Source: CAXTSE01 sp964246985
GTDB lineage: Bacteria > Actinomycetota > Actinomycetes > Actinomycetales > Microbacteriaceae
NCBI GenBank assembly: GCA_964246985.1
Contig: CAXTSE010000012.1
Coordinates: 49,459-113,458 of the forward strand
DNA length: 64,000 nt
Direction of reading: 5' to 3'
Shown one piece after another: positions 8,038 through 16,955 of this stretch (within the stretch, counting starts at the first letter, position 1; each line of letters opens with the position of its first letter). The notes below the pieces were generated by a model, which did not search any database, was not told the origin of the DNA, and was given only the letters and a program-made list of their open reading frames with translations. A program made the position numbers and the translations under genes.

Positions 8038-9075
8038 ATGGCCATTCGCCTCGATCTCTCTGCGCCGGCGGGCCCCCTCCTCTCGTCGCTGCCGTCGGAC
8101 CTGCCCGCCGACGTGGACCAGGCGCTGCAGCTGGCGACCCGCCTTGGCACGGTCGACGGCGCCGACGGCCCCTCCGCGGTCGACGAGTGGGAGACCCTCG
8201 CGACCCTCGCCGCTCACGACCTCGGCGTCGCCCGCGCGATCGAGCCGCACCTCGATGCGCTCGGCATCCTGCGGGAGGCGCGGACGGCGGGCATCGACCT
8301 GGACGGTGACGCCGAACCCTACGGCCCCTGGGGTGTGTTCGCCGCCGAGGGCGGGCCGGATCCGCTCCTCGCCGGACCCGGCCCCGACGGCGGGTGGACG
8401 CTCACCGGCACGAAGCCGTGGTGCTCGCTCGCCGATCGCCTCGGTTCCGCGCTGATCACGGCCGCGCTGGCAGACGGCAGCCGGCGGCTGTTCCGGGTCG
8501 ACCTCCGCGGAGGCGCGGCCGCGGGAACCGTCCGGGTCACCCCGGGTGCCTGGCACTCGCGCGGGCTGTCCGAGATCCCCAGCGGACCCGTGACGTTCGA
8601 CGGTGCATCGGCGCAGCCGGTCGGGGAGCCGGGGTGGTACCTCGCGCGACCCGGATTCCACCGCGGCGGAATCGGCGTCGCGGCCTGCTGGTACGGGGGC
8701 GCCGTCGGGGTGGCCCGCACGGTGCGGGAGCGCGCGCGGACGAAGCCCGATCCGTTCGTCCTCATGCACCTCGGAGCGATCGACGAGCAGCTGCACGCGT
8801 CGAGGCTTGCGCTCGCGAACGCGGCGGCGGGCGCGGATGCGGACGAGACCGACCTGCGCATCGCCGCCAAGCGCGTCCGCGCGATCGTCGCGCGTGCCTG
8901 CGAGGACGTGCTGGTGCGCGCCGGTCATGCGCTCGGCCCCGCTCCGCTCGCGCTGGACGCCGGGCACGCGAAGCGCGTCGCCGACCTCACCGTCTACATC
9001 CGCCAGCACCACGCAGAGCGCGATCTCGAGTCGCTCGGATCCGCCGTCGCCGCCGACGCTGGCCCCTCGTGGTGA
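8038..9075 (+). CDS. Acyl-CoA dehydrogenase family protein
   Basis: 345 residues, slightly shorter than typical acyl-CoA dehydrogenases (~380). Recognisable parts are LTGTKPWCSLADRL (the FAD-binding beta-domain motif) and a C-terminal helical bundle ending in the QHHAERDLESLG region. By family it is a flavoprotein that desaturates an acyl thioester or a related substrate. Its stop overlaps the GTG start of the PIG-L fusion gene as GTGA, which ties it to that cluster rather than to beta-oxidation. GTG 8020 is an alternative start; I prefer ATG 8038. Confidence 0.78.
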   Translation: MAIRLDLSAPAGPLLSSLPSDLPADVDQALQLATRLGTVDGADGPSAVDEWETLATLAAHDLGVARAIEPHLDALGILREARTAGIDLDGDAEPYGPWGVFAAEGGPDPLLAGPGPDGGWTLTGTKPWCSLADRLGSALITAALADGSRRLFRVDLRGGAAAGTVRVTPGAWHSRGLSEIPSGPVTFDGASAQPVGEPGWYLARPGFHRGGIGVAACWYGGAVGVARTVRERARTKPDPFVLMHLGAIDEQLHASRLALANAAAGADADETDLRIAAKRVRAIVARACEDVLVRAGHALGPAPLALDAGHAKRVADLTVYIRQHHAERDLESLGSAVAADAGPSW

Positions 9076-10376
9076 CGTTCGACTCCCGCATGGCGGGCAC
9101 CGCATCCCGCGACTGGGATGCGCACATCGACCGGTTGCCGGCGCTCGACCTCGACGCGCACGACAGCCTGCTCGTGATCGCCGCCCACCCCGACGACGAG
9201 ACCCTCGGGGCCGGTGGGCTCATCGCCGAGTTCGCCGGTCGCGGCCTGCCCGTCCGCGTGATCATGGTTACCGACGGCTCGCCCGACGGCGACCCCGTGG
9301 TGGTGCGGCGTCGCTCGGCAGAGCTGCACGCCGCCGTCGCGCGCCTGGCACCCGACGCCTCCATCGAGGAGCTCGGCGTTCGCGACGGCGCGGCTCGAGA
9401 GCGGCGAGCCTCGATCGAGCGGGACCTGACACGCGAGATCGCGGGAGCGTCCGCATCCGTCCTCGTCGCGGCTCCGTGGATCGGAGATGGCCAACGCGAT
9501 CACCGCGTGGTCGGCGAGGCGGCCGTTGCAGCGGCCGCCGGGCGACGCGTGCTGGCCTACCCGATCTGGATGTGGCATTGGGGGTCTCCGCTCGAAGCCC
9601 TGCCCGCCGGGGCCGGCGCGATCCCGATCGACCAGACGGCGAAATCCGCTGCGCTCGCCCGCTACCGATCGCAGATTGGCGGTTCGCCGCCGATGCTGCA
9701 CTCCGGGTTCCTCGAGCACTTCGCCCGCGGGGTGGAGGTGCTGATCGAGGTGGCGCCGGCGACGGACGCGAGCCCTCTCGCCGCCCTGCCGCAGGAGTAC
9801 TTCGACGCACTGCACGAGCGGCGCCCCGACCCGTGGGGCTTCACGGCCCGGTGGTACGAGGAGCGCAAGCGGGCCCTGACCCTCGCGTCGCTACCACGGC
9901 GGCGGTATCCGCGCGCCCTCGAAGTCGGCTGCTCGATCGGGGTGCTGACCTCGGACCTCGCGGAGCGGTGCGACGACCTCCTCGCGATCGACATCTCCCC
10001 GGTCGCCGCCGAGCGGGCGCGGGAGCGCGTCGGCTCACGCGCTCGTGTCGAGGTGCGCGACGCCGGCGCCGCGCTGCCGGCGGGTCCGTTCGACCTGATC
10101 GTGCTGTCGGAGGTGGGCTACTACTTCACCGCCGAGCGTCTCGGACCGCTGCTGGCCGACGCTGTCTCGCAGCTCGCGGAGGGCGGTGAGCTGCTGCTCT
10201 GCCACTGGCGGCACCCGGTCGCCGACTACCCGCAGGGCGGCGACGAGGTGCACGACAGGATGGCCGCCGAGCCCCGCGGGCTGAGCCGCATCACCCGCTA
10301 CGAGGATGCCGACGTGCGGCTCGAGATCTTCTCTGCCGATACCCGCTCCGTGGCCGAGCGCGAGGGGTTCGCATGA
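9072..10376 (+). CDS. Fused PIG-L deacetylase and class I SAM-dependent methyltransferase
   Basis: 434 residues, two enzymes in one chain. Residues ~30-235 are a PIG-L/LmbE zinc deacetylase: AHPDDE at 38-43 is the metal site and the IGDGQRDHR segment gives the further His. Residues ~265-400 are a NodS-like methyltransferase: LEVGCSIG near 282-289 is SAM motif I, then LLAIDIS, and FDLIVLSEV as motif IV. The GTG at 9072 overlaps the acyl-CoA dehydrogenase stop, and the last codons overlap the GT2 start as ATGA. The cluster suggests deacetylation and methylation of an N-acetylated sugar conjugate (inference); no product is known. Confidence 0.85.
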   Translation: MTFDSRMAGTASRDWDAHIDRLPALDLDAHDSLLVIAAHPDDETLGAGGLIAEFAGRGLPVRVIMVTDGSPDGDPVVVRRRSAELHAAVARLAPDASIEELGVRDGAARERRASIERDLTREIAGASASVLVAAPWIGDGQRDHRVVGEAAVAAAAGRRVLAYPIWMWHWGSPLEALPAGAGAIPIDQTAKSAALARYRSQIGGSPPMLHSGFLEHFARGVEVLIEVAPATDASPLAALPQEYFDALHERRPDPWGFTARWYEERKRALTLASLPRRRYPRALEVGCSIGVLTSDLAERCDDLLAIDISPVAAERARERVGSRARVEVRDAGAALPAGPFDLIVLSEVGYYFTAERLGPLLADAVSQLAEGGELLLCHWRHPVADYPQGGDEVHDRMAAEPRGLSRITRYEDADVRLEIFSADTRSVAEREGFA

Positions 10377-11065
10377 TCCGCCGGATCGGGGTCGTGATCC
10401 CGGCCCGTGATGAGGCGGATCGGATCGACGCCTGCCTGCACTCGGTGCGGGTCGCGGCGGCGCAGGTCGGCAGCAGCGTCATGGTCGACATCGTGGTCGT
10501 CGCGGACGGCTGCGTCGACGACACCGCCGCGCGCGCTCGCTCGCACGCCGGCGTCGACGTCATCGAGCTCGAGGGCGGCGGTGTCGGGGCGGCGCGGGCG
10601 GCGGGGGTGGCCGCGGCACTGGTCGCGGGCGCCGACTGGATCGCCAACACCGACGCCGACTCCACGGTGCCGCGGGACTGGCTGGCCGTGCAGCTCGAGT
10701 TCGCCGACGCGGCCGTCGACGCACTGGTGGGCACGGTGCGGCCCGACTTCTCCGAGCTGACGGACGAGCAGCGCGCGGTCTGGGAGGACACCCATCGCGA
10801 TGGCCGCTCGCTCGGCCACGTCCACGGGGCCAATCTCGGCATCCGAGCGTCGGCCTACCTCGCCGCGGGCGGGTTCACGGACGCGGTCGAGCACGAGGAC
10901 ACCGCTCTCGTCTCGCGCCTCGAGCGGGTCGGCCGGGTGGCGGCCACAGATCGCGCCGAGGTGGTGACGTCCGGTCGCCCGGTCGGGCGGACTCCCGGCG
11001 GCTACGCCCGCTACCTGCGCGAGGATCTGCTGCGCGCCGTCGTCCGCAATCCGGGTGCCGCCTGA
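10373..11065 (+). CDS. Glycosyltransferase family 2, third gene of the PIG-L cluster
   Basis: 230 residues. VVIPARDEADRIDACL opens a GT-A fold, a DADS motif near residues 84-87 is the metal-binding DxD equivalent, and HEDTAL near residue 177 matches the catalytic acid region. The ATG overlaps the preceding stop (ATGA), so it is translationally coupled to the PIG-L/methyltransferase fusion. It likely adds the sugar that the fusion enzyme then modifies, or the reverse. No membrane segment is obvious. Confidence 0.82.
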   Translation: MIRRIGVVIPARDEADRIDACLHSVRVAAAQVGSSVMVDIVVVADGCVDDTAARARSHAGVDVIELEGGGVGAARAAGVAAALVAGADWIANTDADSTVPRDWLAVQLEFADAAVDALVGTVRPDFSELTDEQRAVWEDTHRDGRSLGHVHGANLGIRASAYLAAGGFTDAVEHEDTALVSRLERVGRVAATDRAEVVTSGRPVGRTPGGYARYLREDLLRAVVRNPGAA

Positions 11066-11106
11066 GAGATCGGTCACGCGTCGCCGGTGGTCGGCAGAGT
11101 GAGCAC

Positions 11107-11337
11107 ATGGCACAGGACGACTCAGCGCTGAAGGTCGGAGACAGGGTCTCGTGGGGCACCTCCCAGGGGCGCACCCAGGGTGTGGTCGAGGAGCGCCGCG
11201 TGCGCGACTTCACGTTCGCCGACCAGAAGTTCACGGCGTCAGAGGACGAGCCCGCGTTCATCGTCAGCTCGGAGAGGACCGGCGCGAAAGCCGCCCACAA
11301 GGGATCGGCGCTGCGGAAGCTGAAGCCGAAGACGTAG
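11107..11337 (+). CDS. DUF2945 (HVA1-type Tudor-like) protein
   Basis: 76 residues: LKVGDRVSWGTSQGRTQGVV, then a basic middle and AFIVSSERTGAKAAHKGSALRKL. This is the DUF2945 pattern, a small SH3/Tudor-like beta barrel called hypervirulence-associated protein in fungi; bacterial role unknown. A weak CAGAGT lies six bases before the ATG. Its TAG abuts the TCA of the minus-strand SGNH gene with no gap. Confidence 0.8.
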   Translation: MAQDDSALKVGDRVSWGTSQGRTQGVVEERRVRDFTFADQKFTASEDEPAFIVSSERTGAKAAHKGSALRKLKPKT

Positions 11338-11958
11338 TCAGTCCGGCAGCAGGTGCGGACGCAGAGCTTCGACCCACACCCTGTAGCCGGCGCCGGTGAG
11401 GTGCAGCCGGTCGTGGCTGAACTCGGGGCGGATCGCGCCATCGGGCCCGGCGAGCGGCGTCCACATGTCGATGTAGATGGCGCCCTCCGCGAACGCGATG
11501 GCGAGCAGCCGCTCGTTCAGGCGGCGGATCGAGGCCGCGAACGACGCGCTCCGGGGCATGACGGACGAGAGCAGGAGCGGTGCCGCGGGTGCCGCGACAC
11601 GGATCGCGCGCACCAGGTCCTGCACCGCTTCGGCGATCCTCTCGGGGTCACTGGTCTCGCCGATGCCGCCGATGTCGTTGGTGCCGACCAGCAGCGAGAT
11701 CGCCAGGGGATCCGCGATCGCCGTGTCGAGGCGCGACCGCACACCGGAGACGGTGTCGCCGTCGATCCCGCGGTTGAGCGTCGGCAGGTCGGGGAACCAC
11801 TCCGCCCATTCGCCGAACTGCGTGATGCTGTCGCCCAGGAAGAGCACGCTGCCGGCTGGCGGGCTCAGCTCTGCGAACTGGCTGCGGCGATTCGCCTTCT
11901 GCTTGTCGAACATCGACCCGCTGAACAGCTGGGCGAGGGTGATGGCGAGACGGCTCAC
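11338..11958 (-). CDS. SGNH/GDSL-family hydrolase
   Basis: 206 residues, GTG start. Block I GDSIT at 42-46 carries the Ser44 nucleophile. NRGIDG is block II (Gly), VGTND block III (Asn), and DRLHLT near the C-terminus block V (Asp/His). By family it is an esterase or deacetylase, often acting on acetylated carbohydrates. It lies 15 bases after the hydrolase at 11974 and looks like the last gene of the minus-strand mannosidase operon, which would suit carbohydrate de-acylation (inference). No signal peptide. Confidence 0.85.
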   Translation of the reverse strand: MSRLAITLAQLFSGSMFDKQKANRRSQFAELSPPAGSVLFLGDSITQFGEWAEWFPDLPTLNRGIDGDTVSGVRSRLDTAIADPLAISLLVGTNDIGGIGETSDPERIAEAVQDLVRAIRVAAPAAPLLLSSVMPRSASFAASIRRLNERLLAIAFAEGAIYIDMWTPLAGPDGAIRPEFSHDRLHLTGAGYRVWVEALRPHLLPD

Positions 11959-11973
11959 GCGCGGCTCTCGTCG

Positions 11974-12621
11974 CTAGGAGACACACTCGTCGACGAGGTC
12001 GGCGAACGTCTCGACGTCCTCGACCGGCCAGGAGTGCTTGCCGCCGGGCTGGTAGTGGTAGCGACCGCCGTTGCTTTCGGCGAGCGAGCGCACCCACTCG
12101 GGCCGGGACATCCGGTCGTGCTCGGCGTGCACGATCGTCAGCTCGCCGAGGTGGTGCGGCAGCACGTCCTCGATCGGATCCCGCAGCCCCGAGCGCAGGG
12201 CCAGCCCGATGCGCACCGGATCGGTGTGCGTCCAGTCGCGCAGCTGGCGACCCCAGTCGGACTGGTCGTCGCCCTCGCCGCGCTCGAACCAGCGCGAGAC
12301 GGTCCCGCTGAGCGACCGGATCACCGGATCGAAGGTCGGGCTGATCAGCATCGCGTGCTTCACCCGCGCCGTGTGTGCCGACGCGGCCGCCACGACCTGC
12401 GTGCCGACCGACAGCCCGATCATCAGGTCGGCCTCGACGCCCTTCCGCGAGAGCTCGTCGGCGAGTCGGTGCCCGTAGCCCTCGAGGTCCACCGGCACCC
12501 CTCGCCAGCTGGGCGCCTTGAGCAGCACGACCGAGTGCCCGCGCGCGGCAAGCGCGTCGGCGGCCGGCCTGGCGTACTCGCGCACGGCCATGCCCGGCAC
12601 GATGAAGACGGTCTTGGTCAT
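11974..12621 (-). CDS. Alpha/beta hydrolase
   Basis: 215 residues with an alpha/beta-hydrolase fold: IVPG near the N-terminus, nucleophile elbow GLSVG with Ser71, IVHAEHDR giving the acid region, and GKHSWPVED the catalytic His. Its ATG overlaps the stop of the transporter gene (ATGA), so it is coupled to the mannoside operon. Substrate unknown; an esterase acting on a sugar or lipid ester is plausible. Confidence 0.75.
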   Translation of the reverse strand: MTKTVFIVPGMAVREYARPAADALAARGHSVVLLKAPSWRGVPVDLEGYGHRLADELSRKGVEADLMIGLSVGTQVVAAASAHTARVKHAMLISPTFDPVIRSLSGTVSRWFERGEGDDQSDWGRQLRDWTHTDPVRIGLALRSGLRDPIEDVLPHHLGELTIVHAEHDRMSRPEWVRSLAESNGGRYHYQPGGKHSWPVEDVETFADLVDECVS

Positions 12622-13970
12622 CGCGTGCGGCCCCCCAGCCTGTAGAACCAGAACGGTACAGCAGACAGGAGGCAGCTGACGGCCGGGATCAGGGTGATCG
12701 CGATCCAGACCGTGTTCTGCATGTCCGGGGTCACCTCGACACCCTCCTCGTAGCCGGCGAGCGCGACCATCAGGCCGAACACCAGCACGGCCAGCGCACC
12801 CATGATCTTCGAGACGAAGGTGAGGGTCGCGAACGAGATCCCGTCGTTGCGGATGCCGGTGCGCTTCTCGACGTCGTCGACGGCGTCGGCGATCATCGTC
12901 GCCTGCACCACCGAGAAGACCCCGATCGCCAGCCCGCTCAGGAAGATGAAGACCATCACGACGACGAGGTTGCTGAATCCGGCGATGTACATGGCCAGGT
13001 AGATCACGGCCCCGGCGATCGAGCTCGCGACGGCGAGGTTGCGACCCGACGTGCGCTTCAGCAGCATCGGCGAGAGGAACGACGACACCACGAGCCCCAG
13101 GATGATCGAGGCGCCGATGAACGTGAAGTACGAGCCATCCTCGTAGGCGATGATCGCGAACACCGCGCCGCCGGCCTGCACGATGAAGCGGCCGAAGCCG
13201 ACCGTCGACGCGATGAGCACCATGAGCAGCGGGGTGTTGCGGAACAGGGTGCCGAACAGCTGGCGGAAGGTGAGTCGCGCGTGCTCTCCGGCGATCGGCT
13301 TCTCGCGCACGAAGAAGAACGCCAGGAGGTAGAGGCCCATGCCGACGATGCAGGTGATGAACACGGCGCGTGACCAGCCCGCCGCCGTGGTCTCGCTCGA
13401 GAAGCTGAGTGCGGAGGCGAAGAACGGCATGCCGAGGGTCGCGATCCCGATCGCGATCGCGCCGAAGGCCCGCACGCTCGAGACCACGCGGTTGCGCGCG
13501 GTCGTGTCGCCGAAGGCCGAGCCGATGAGGCCCCACAGCGGCACATCGCACGCCGAGTAGCTGATGCCCCAGACCAGGTAGACGATGCCGAAGTAGAGGA
13601 GCTGCGACGACTCGGCCATCTCGGGCACCGTGAACATCAGCCCGGTGAGGATCGCGACGGGGGCCGCCGAGAACAGCACCCACGGCCGCAGCTTTCCCCA
13701 GCGCGTGGACGTGCGGTCGATGAACGTGCCCACCAACGGATCGCTGATCGCGTCGAGGACCTTCGCCACCCCGATGATGATGGACGCCACCGCGATGCCG
13801 CCGGCGCTGAGGCCCGCGTACTGGATGAGGTAGACGAGGATGAAGGTGGTCACCGTGGTGAGCACCACGTTCTGCCCGAAGCCCGCCGTCACGATCGCGA
13901 CGGTCTGGGTGCGGACCGAGGGCGTCCGGGGCCCTGCGGGCGCGGGTGTGGCAGAGAGCGTGTCGGTCAT
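12618..13970 (-). CDS. GPH-family (MFS) sugar transporter
   Basis: 450 residues with about 12 membrane helices. The loop DPLVGTFIDRTSTRWGKLRPW after helix 2 is the hallmark of the glycoside-pentoside-hexuronide:cation symporters (MelB/XylP type). It is coupled by ATGA overlaps to the mannosidase upstream and the hydrolase downstream, so it probably imports the mannoside that the GH38 enzyme cleaves. Start ATG 13970. Confidence 0.85.
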   Translation of the reverse strand: MTDTLSATPAPAGPRTPSVRTQTVAIVTAGFGQNVVLTTVTTFILVYLIQYAGLSAGGIAVASIIIGVAKVLDAISDPLVGTFIDRTSTRWGKLRPWVLFSAAPVAILTGLMFTVPEMAESSQLLYFGIVYLVWGISYSACDVPLWGLIGSAFGDTTARNRVVSSVRAFGAIAIGIATLGMPFFASALSFSSETTAAGWSRAVFITCIVGMGLYLLAFFFVREKPIAGEHARLTFRQLFGTLFRNTPLLMVLIASTVGFGRFIVQAGGAVFAIIAYEDGSYFTFIGASIILGLVVSSFLSPMLLKRTSGRNLAVASSIAGAVIYLAMYIAGFSNLVVVMVFIFLSGLAIGVFSVVQATMIADAVDDVEKRTGIRNDGISFATLTFVSKIMGALAVLVFGLMVALAGYEEGVEVTPDMQNTVWIAITLIPAVSCLLSAVPFWFYRLGGRTR

Positions 13971-16945
13971 GATGCCGCCTCCAGGAGGATCGTCGTGATC
14001 TCGAACGGCCCCAGCGTGATGCGCTCGAGGTCGATGGGCCCGAACGGACGCTCGAGCATGTCGGTGCGCGTGGCCGCCGTGTGCGGCACCGAGGTGCGCA
14101 GCCCGGTGACGGTCGGTCGGCCGAGGCTCTCGTAGAGCCGCAGCACGGTGCCCTGCCCGTTCTCCGCGGGCTTGATCGTCTCGATGACGACCCCCGCGTC
14201 GCTCGTGCTGGCGACACTCGGCAGCTCTGCGCCGGACGCCGGCAGCAGCGGGTTGTTGAGTCGGTACGCCTCGCGCACCACGCTCGCGAGGTCGCCGGAT
14301 GCGAAGGGCGTGAACGCGTAGGCGAAGCTGTGCGATCCGCGGTCGGCGGTCTTGTCGGGGTAGGTCGGAGCCCTCAGCAGGTTGAGACTGATGAGCCCGT
14401 TCTTGGCGCGATGCCCGTACTTGCTGTCGTTGAGGAGTGCGAACCCGCCCTCTCGGTCCTCGGTGGCGAGCCACTTGTGGGCGGCGACCTCGAACTGAGC
14501 AGCCTCGACGTCGGTGTCCTCGGTCATCACGCGCTCGATGTGCCCGAACTGGATCTCGCAGAGCGCGGTCTGCCCGACGCGCGTCGGCCGGAACTCGGCG
14601 CGCAGCATGCGGTGCCTCGCGTGCCACTCCACGGCGGTCTCGAAGCGCACGACGCCGCTCCCCGCCTCGAGCACGACGGTCTGCTCGACCGTCACCACCC
14701 GAGAGGTGTACCCCTGGCGGCGCCGGATCGTGGGCCCGTCGATCACCGTGTCGATGTGGCGCAGCGGCAGCACGCGGGGAGTCCGTGTCAGGTACTTCTG
14801 GTCGATGTCCCACGCGTTGAACGGCCAGACATACGGATCGCGGTGCACGACGACGCGCGACAGGCCGTCGGCAGCGTGCTCGGCTCCGTCCGCGTCGATG
14901 CAGGACGTGATCTCGCCGGTGGGCCCGAAGCGCAGCGCGAGCACACCGTTCGACATGCCGTCGGCGGAATACGCGAGCTCGGGGGTGGCCGGGACCGGCG
15001 TGAGCACCGCGCTCGCGTACGGCTCAGCCGTCGCCCGCCGCCACCCGGCAGCCGTCTTCACCACCTCGTCCCGCGCGAACGAGGTGAGGTTGAGGTAACC
15101 GACGCCGTCGGTCGAGCTCGTCGAGAACACGCCCCGAGGAACCCCGTCGTCGAGCTCCACCCCCGGCAGCTGCCGCACCAGCCCGCCGATGTAGGCGTCC
15201 AGAGCCCCCGTCACCCGCACCAGGCTCTCGCGCGCCTCCCGCGCCACCCGCGCGATCGTCGAACCCGGCAGGATGTCGTGGAAGTGTCCGAGCAGCACAT
15301 CCCGCCAGTGCTGCTCGAGATCGCTCGGGCTGTCAGCTCCCACGACCACCGCGAGCACCTCGGCCTCGTGCAGCTTCCGCTCGACGACGCGGTTGCCCTT
15401 CTTGATCGCTGCCTGGGTCGTGTAGGTGCCCTGATGCGTCTCGAGGTAGAGCTCTCCGGAATGGGTGTGCAGCTGCGTGCGGTCGTGCTGCTCGAGCGCC
15501 CGGAAGAAGTCGCCTGCTTTCGTGTACGCGACGCGCGGGAGCCCGCGGAGGTCCTTCTCGCGCTGCGTCACCTCGAAGTGGATCTCGCCCGGCCCGCCGC
15601 CGCCGTCACCGGACCCGAAGATCAGCAGCGCCGAGTTGAGCGCCTTCTCCGGGTACTTCGCGAGCCCGGACAGCAGGCCGTCGGCGGCCCCGCGGCTGTT
15701 GTAGTCGCCCTCGGGCGCCATGTGCACGAGCACATCGGAGCCGTCGATGCCCCGCCAGGTGAACGAGCGGTACGGGAAGACGGTCACCTTGTTCCACGAC
15801 AGCTTGATGGTCATGAACCAGTCCATGCCGGTGCCGCGGAGGATCTGGGGCAGGTTGCCGTTGTAGCCGAACGTGTCGGGCAGCCAGCAGAGCCGCAGGT
15901 CGTCGTCGCCGAGCCCGAACTCGTCCTGCAGGAACCGGCGCCCCACCATCGCCTGCCGCACCAGTGACTCGCCGCCCGGCAGATTGGTGTCGGTCTCGAC
16001 CCAGAAGCTGCCCTGCAGCTCGATGCGCCCCGATGCGACGGCCGCCTTGATGCGCTCGTACAGCTCCGGGTGACGCTGCTTCATCCAGTACAGCTGCTGA
16101 GGCTGGCTCGTGCCGTAGATGTAGCCCTCACGCTGACCGATGCCTGTGAGCGCCTTCGCATAGGTGCGCGCGGCCTTGCGCCGCGTCTCGCGCAGCGGCC
16201 AGAGCCACGCCATGTCGAGGTGCCCGTGGCCGATGGCGCTGTAGACGAACTCGGAGTCGCTCGGGGCGGCGAGCGCCGGGGCGAGGGCGGCGCGGGCTCC
16301 GGCCGTGTCGCCGGCCCGGAAACGCGCCCACGCCTCGTCGAGCGCGACCCGCAGCTCGGAGGCGAGGGCGGCATCCGCTGTCGAACCCTGCAGCACCGAC
16401 AGCGTCAGGTAGTCGTAGTAGAGCGCGTAGGCGTCGTCGTCGCGGGTGGCGATGTAGGCGCCGCGGTACGCGGCCTTGCCGACGAGATAGAGGATGAAGC
16501 CGTTGTAGGTGACATCGGCGAAGAACTCGACGGTGCCCCCGCTGGTGTCGACGCCGGCCACCGGGCGGAAGCCGCCGCCCGCATGAGGCAGGTCGCCCTG
16601 CTGGAACACCGTGGTCACGGCGTCGAGCACCTCGCCGGCGGGGGAGTAGACGAGCCCCTCGCCGCCGATGCCCAGCATGATGACCGGACTCGAGACCCCG
16701 GCCGGCACCTGCCCGCGCACCCGCAGCCAGCCGCAGTCGAACACTCCGCCCCAGCGCGTGCCCGGCCGGATCGGGCGGAAGCTGCCGTGATCGAGATCCT
16801 CGAAGGCCACGGGCTCGGGTGAGGTCGTGATCTCGGCCGTCAGCGGGGCGACGCGGGTGTAGATGCGCGAGCGGATGCTCCGCAGGCGCGCATAGTCGCG
16901 CGGGTGATCCACCTGGTAGGTGAACAGCGTGCGCAGGATGCCCAT
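13967..16945 (-). CDS. Alpha-mannosidase, glycoside hydrolase family 38
   Basis: 992 residues, normal for bacterial GH38. GHGHLDMAWLW near residue 240 gives the zinc-binding His/Asp pair, and WLPDTFGYNG near 356 carries the Asp nucleophile. An N-terminal ~230-residue region precedes the (beta/alpha)7 catalytic domain; middle and C-terminal beta domains follow. No signal peptide, so it is cytoplasmic and would act on imported oligosaccharides. The start is ten bases after the esterase stop, and the stop overlaps the transporter start. It is the core gene of the operon. Confidence 0.93.
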   Translation of the reverse strand: MGILRTLFTYQVDHPRDYARLRSIRSRIYTRVAPLTAEITTSPEPVAFEDLDHGSFRPIRPGTRWGGVFDCGWLRVRGQVPAGVSSPVIMLGIGGEGLVYSPAGEVLDAVTTVFQQGDLPHAGGGFRPVAGVDTSGGTVEFFADVTYNGFILYLVGKAAYRGAYIATRDDDAYALYYDYLTLSVLQGSTADAALASELRVALDEAWARFRAGDTAGARAALAPALAAPSDSEFVYSAIGHGHLDMAWLWPLRETRRKAARTYAKALTGIGQREGYIYGTSQPQQLYWMKQRHPELYERIKAAVASGRIELQGSFWVETDTNLPGGESLVRQAMVGRRFLQDEFGLGDDDLRLCWLPDTFGYNGNLPQILRGTGMDWFMTIKLSWNKVTVFPYRSFTWRGIDGSDVLVHMAPEGDYNSRGAADGLLSGLAKYPEKALNSALLIFGSGDGGGGPGEIHFEVTQREKDLRGLPRVAYTKAGDFFRALEQHDRTQLHTHSGELYLETHQGTYTTQAAIKKGNRVVERKLHEAEVLAVVVGADSPSDLEQHWRDVLLGHFHDILPGSTIARVAREARESLVRVTGALDAYIGGLVRQLPGVELDDGVPRGVFSTSSTDGVGYLNLTSFARDEVVKTAAGWRRATAEPYASAVLTPVPATPELAYSADGMSNGVLALRFGPTGEITSCIDADGAEHAADGLSRVVVHRDPYVWPFNAWDIDQKYLTRTPRVLPLRHIDTVIDGPTIRRRQGYTSRVVTVEQTVVLEAGSGVVRFETAVEWHARHRMLRAEFRPTRVGQTALCEIQFGHIERVMTEDTDVEAAQFEVAAHKWLATEDREGGFALLNDSKYGHRAKNGLISLNLLRAPTYPDKTADRGSHSFAYAFTPFASGDLASVVREAYRLNNPLLPASGAELPSVASTSDAGVVIETIKPAENGQGTVLRLYESLGRPTVTGLRTSVPHTAATRTDMLERPFGPIDLERITLGPFEITTILLEAAS

Positions 16946-16955
16946 CCGGTGAACC

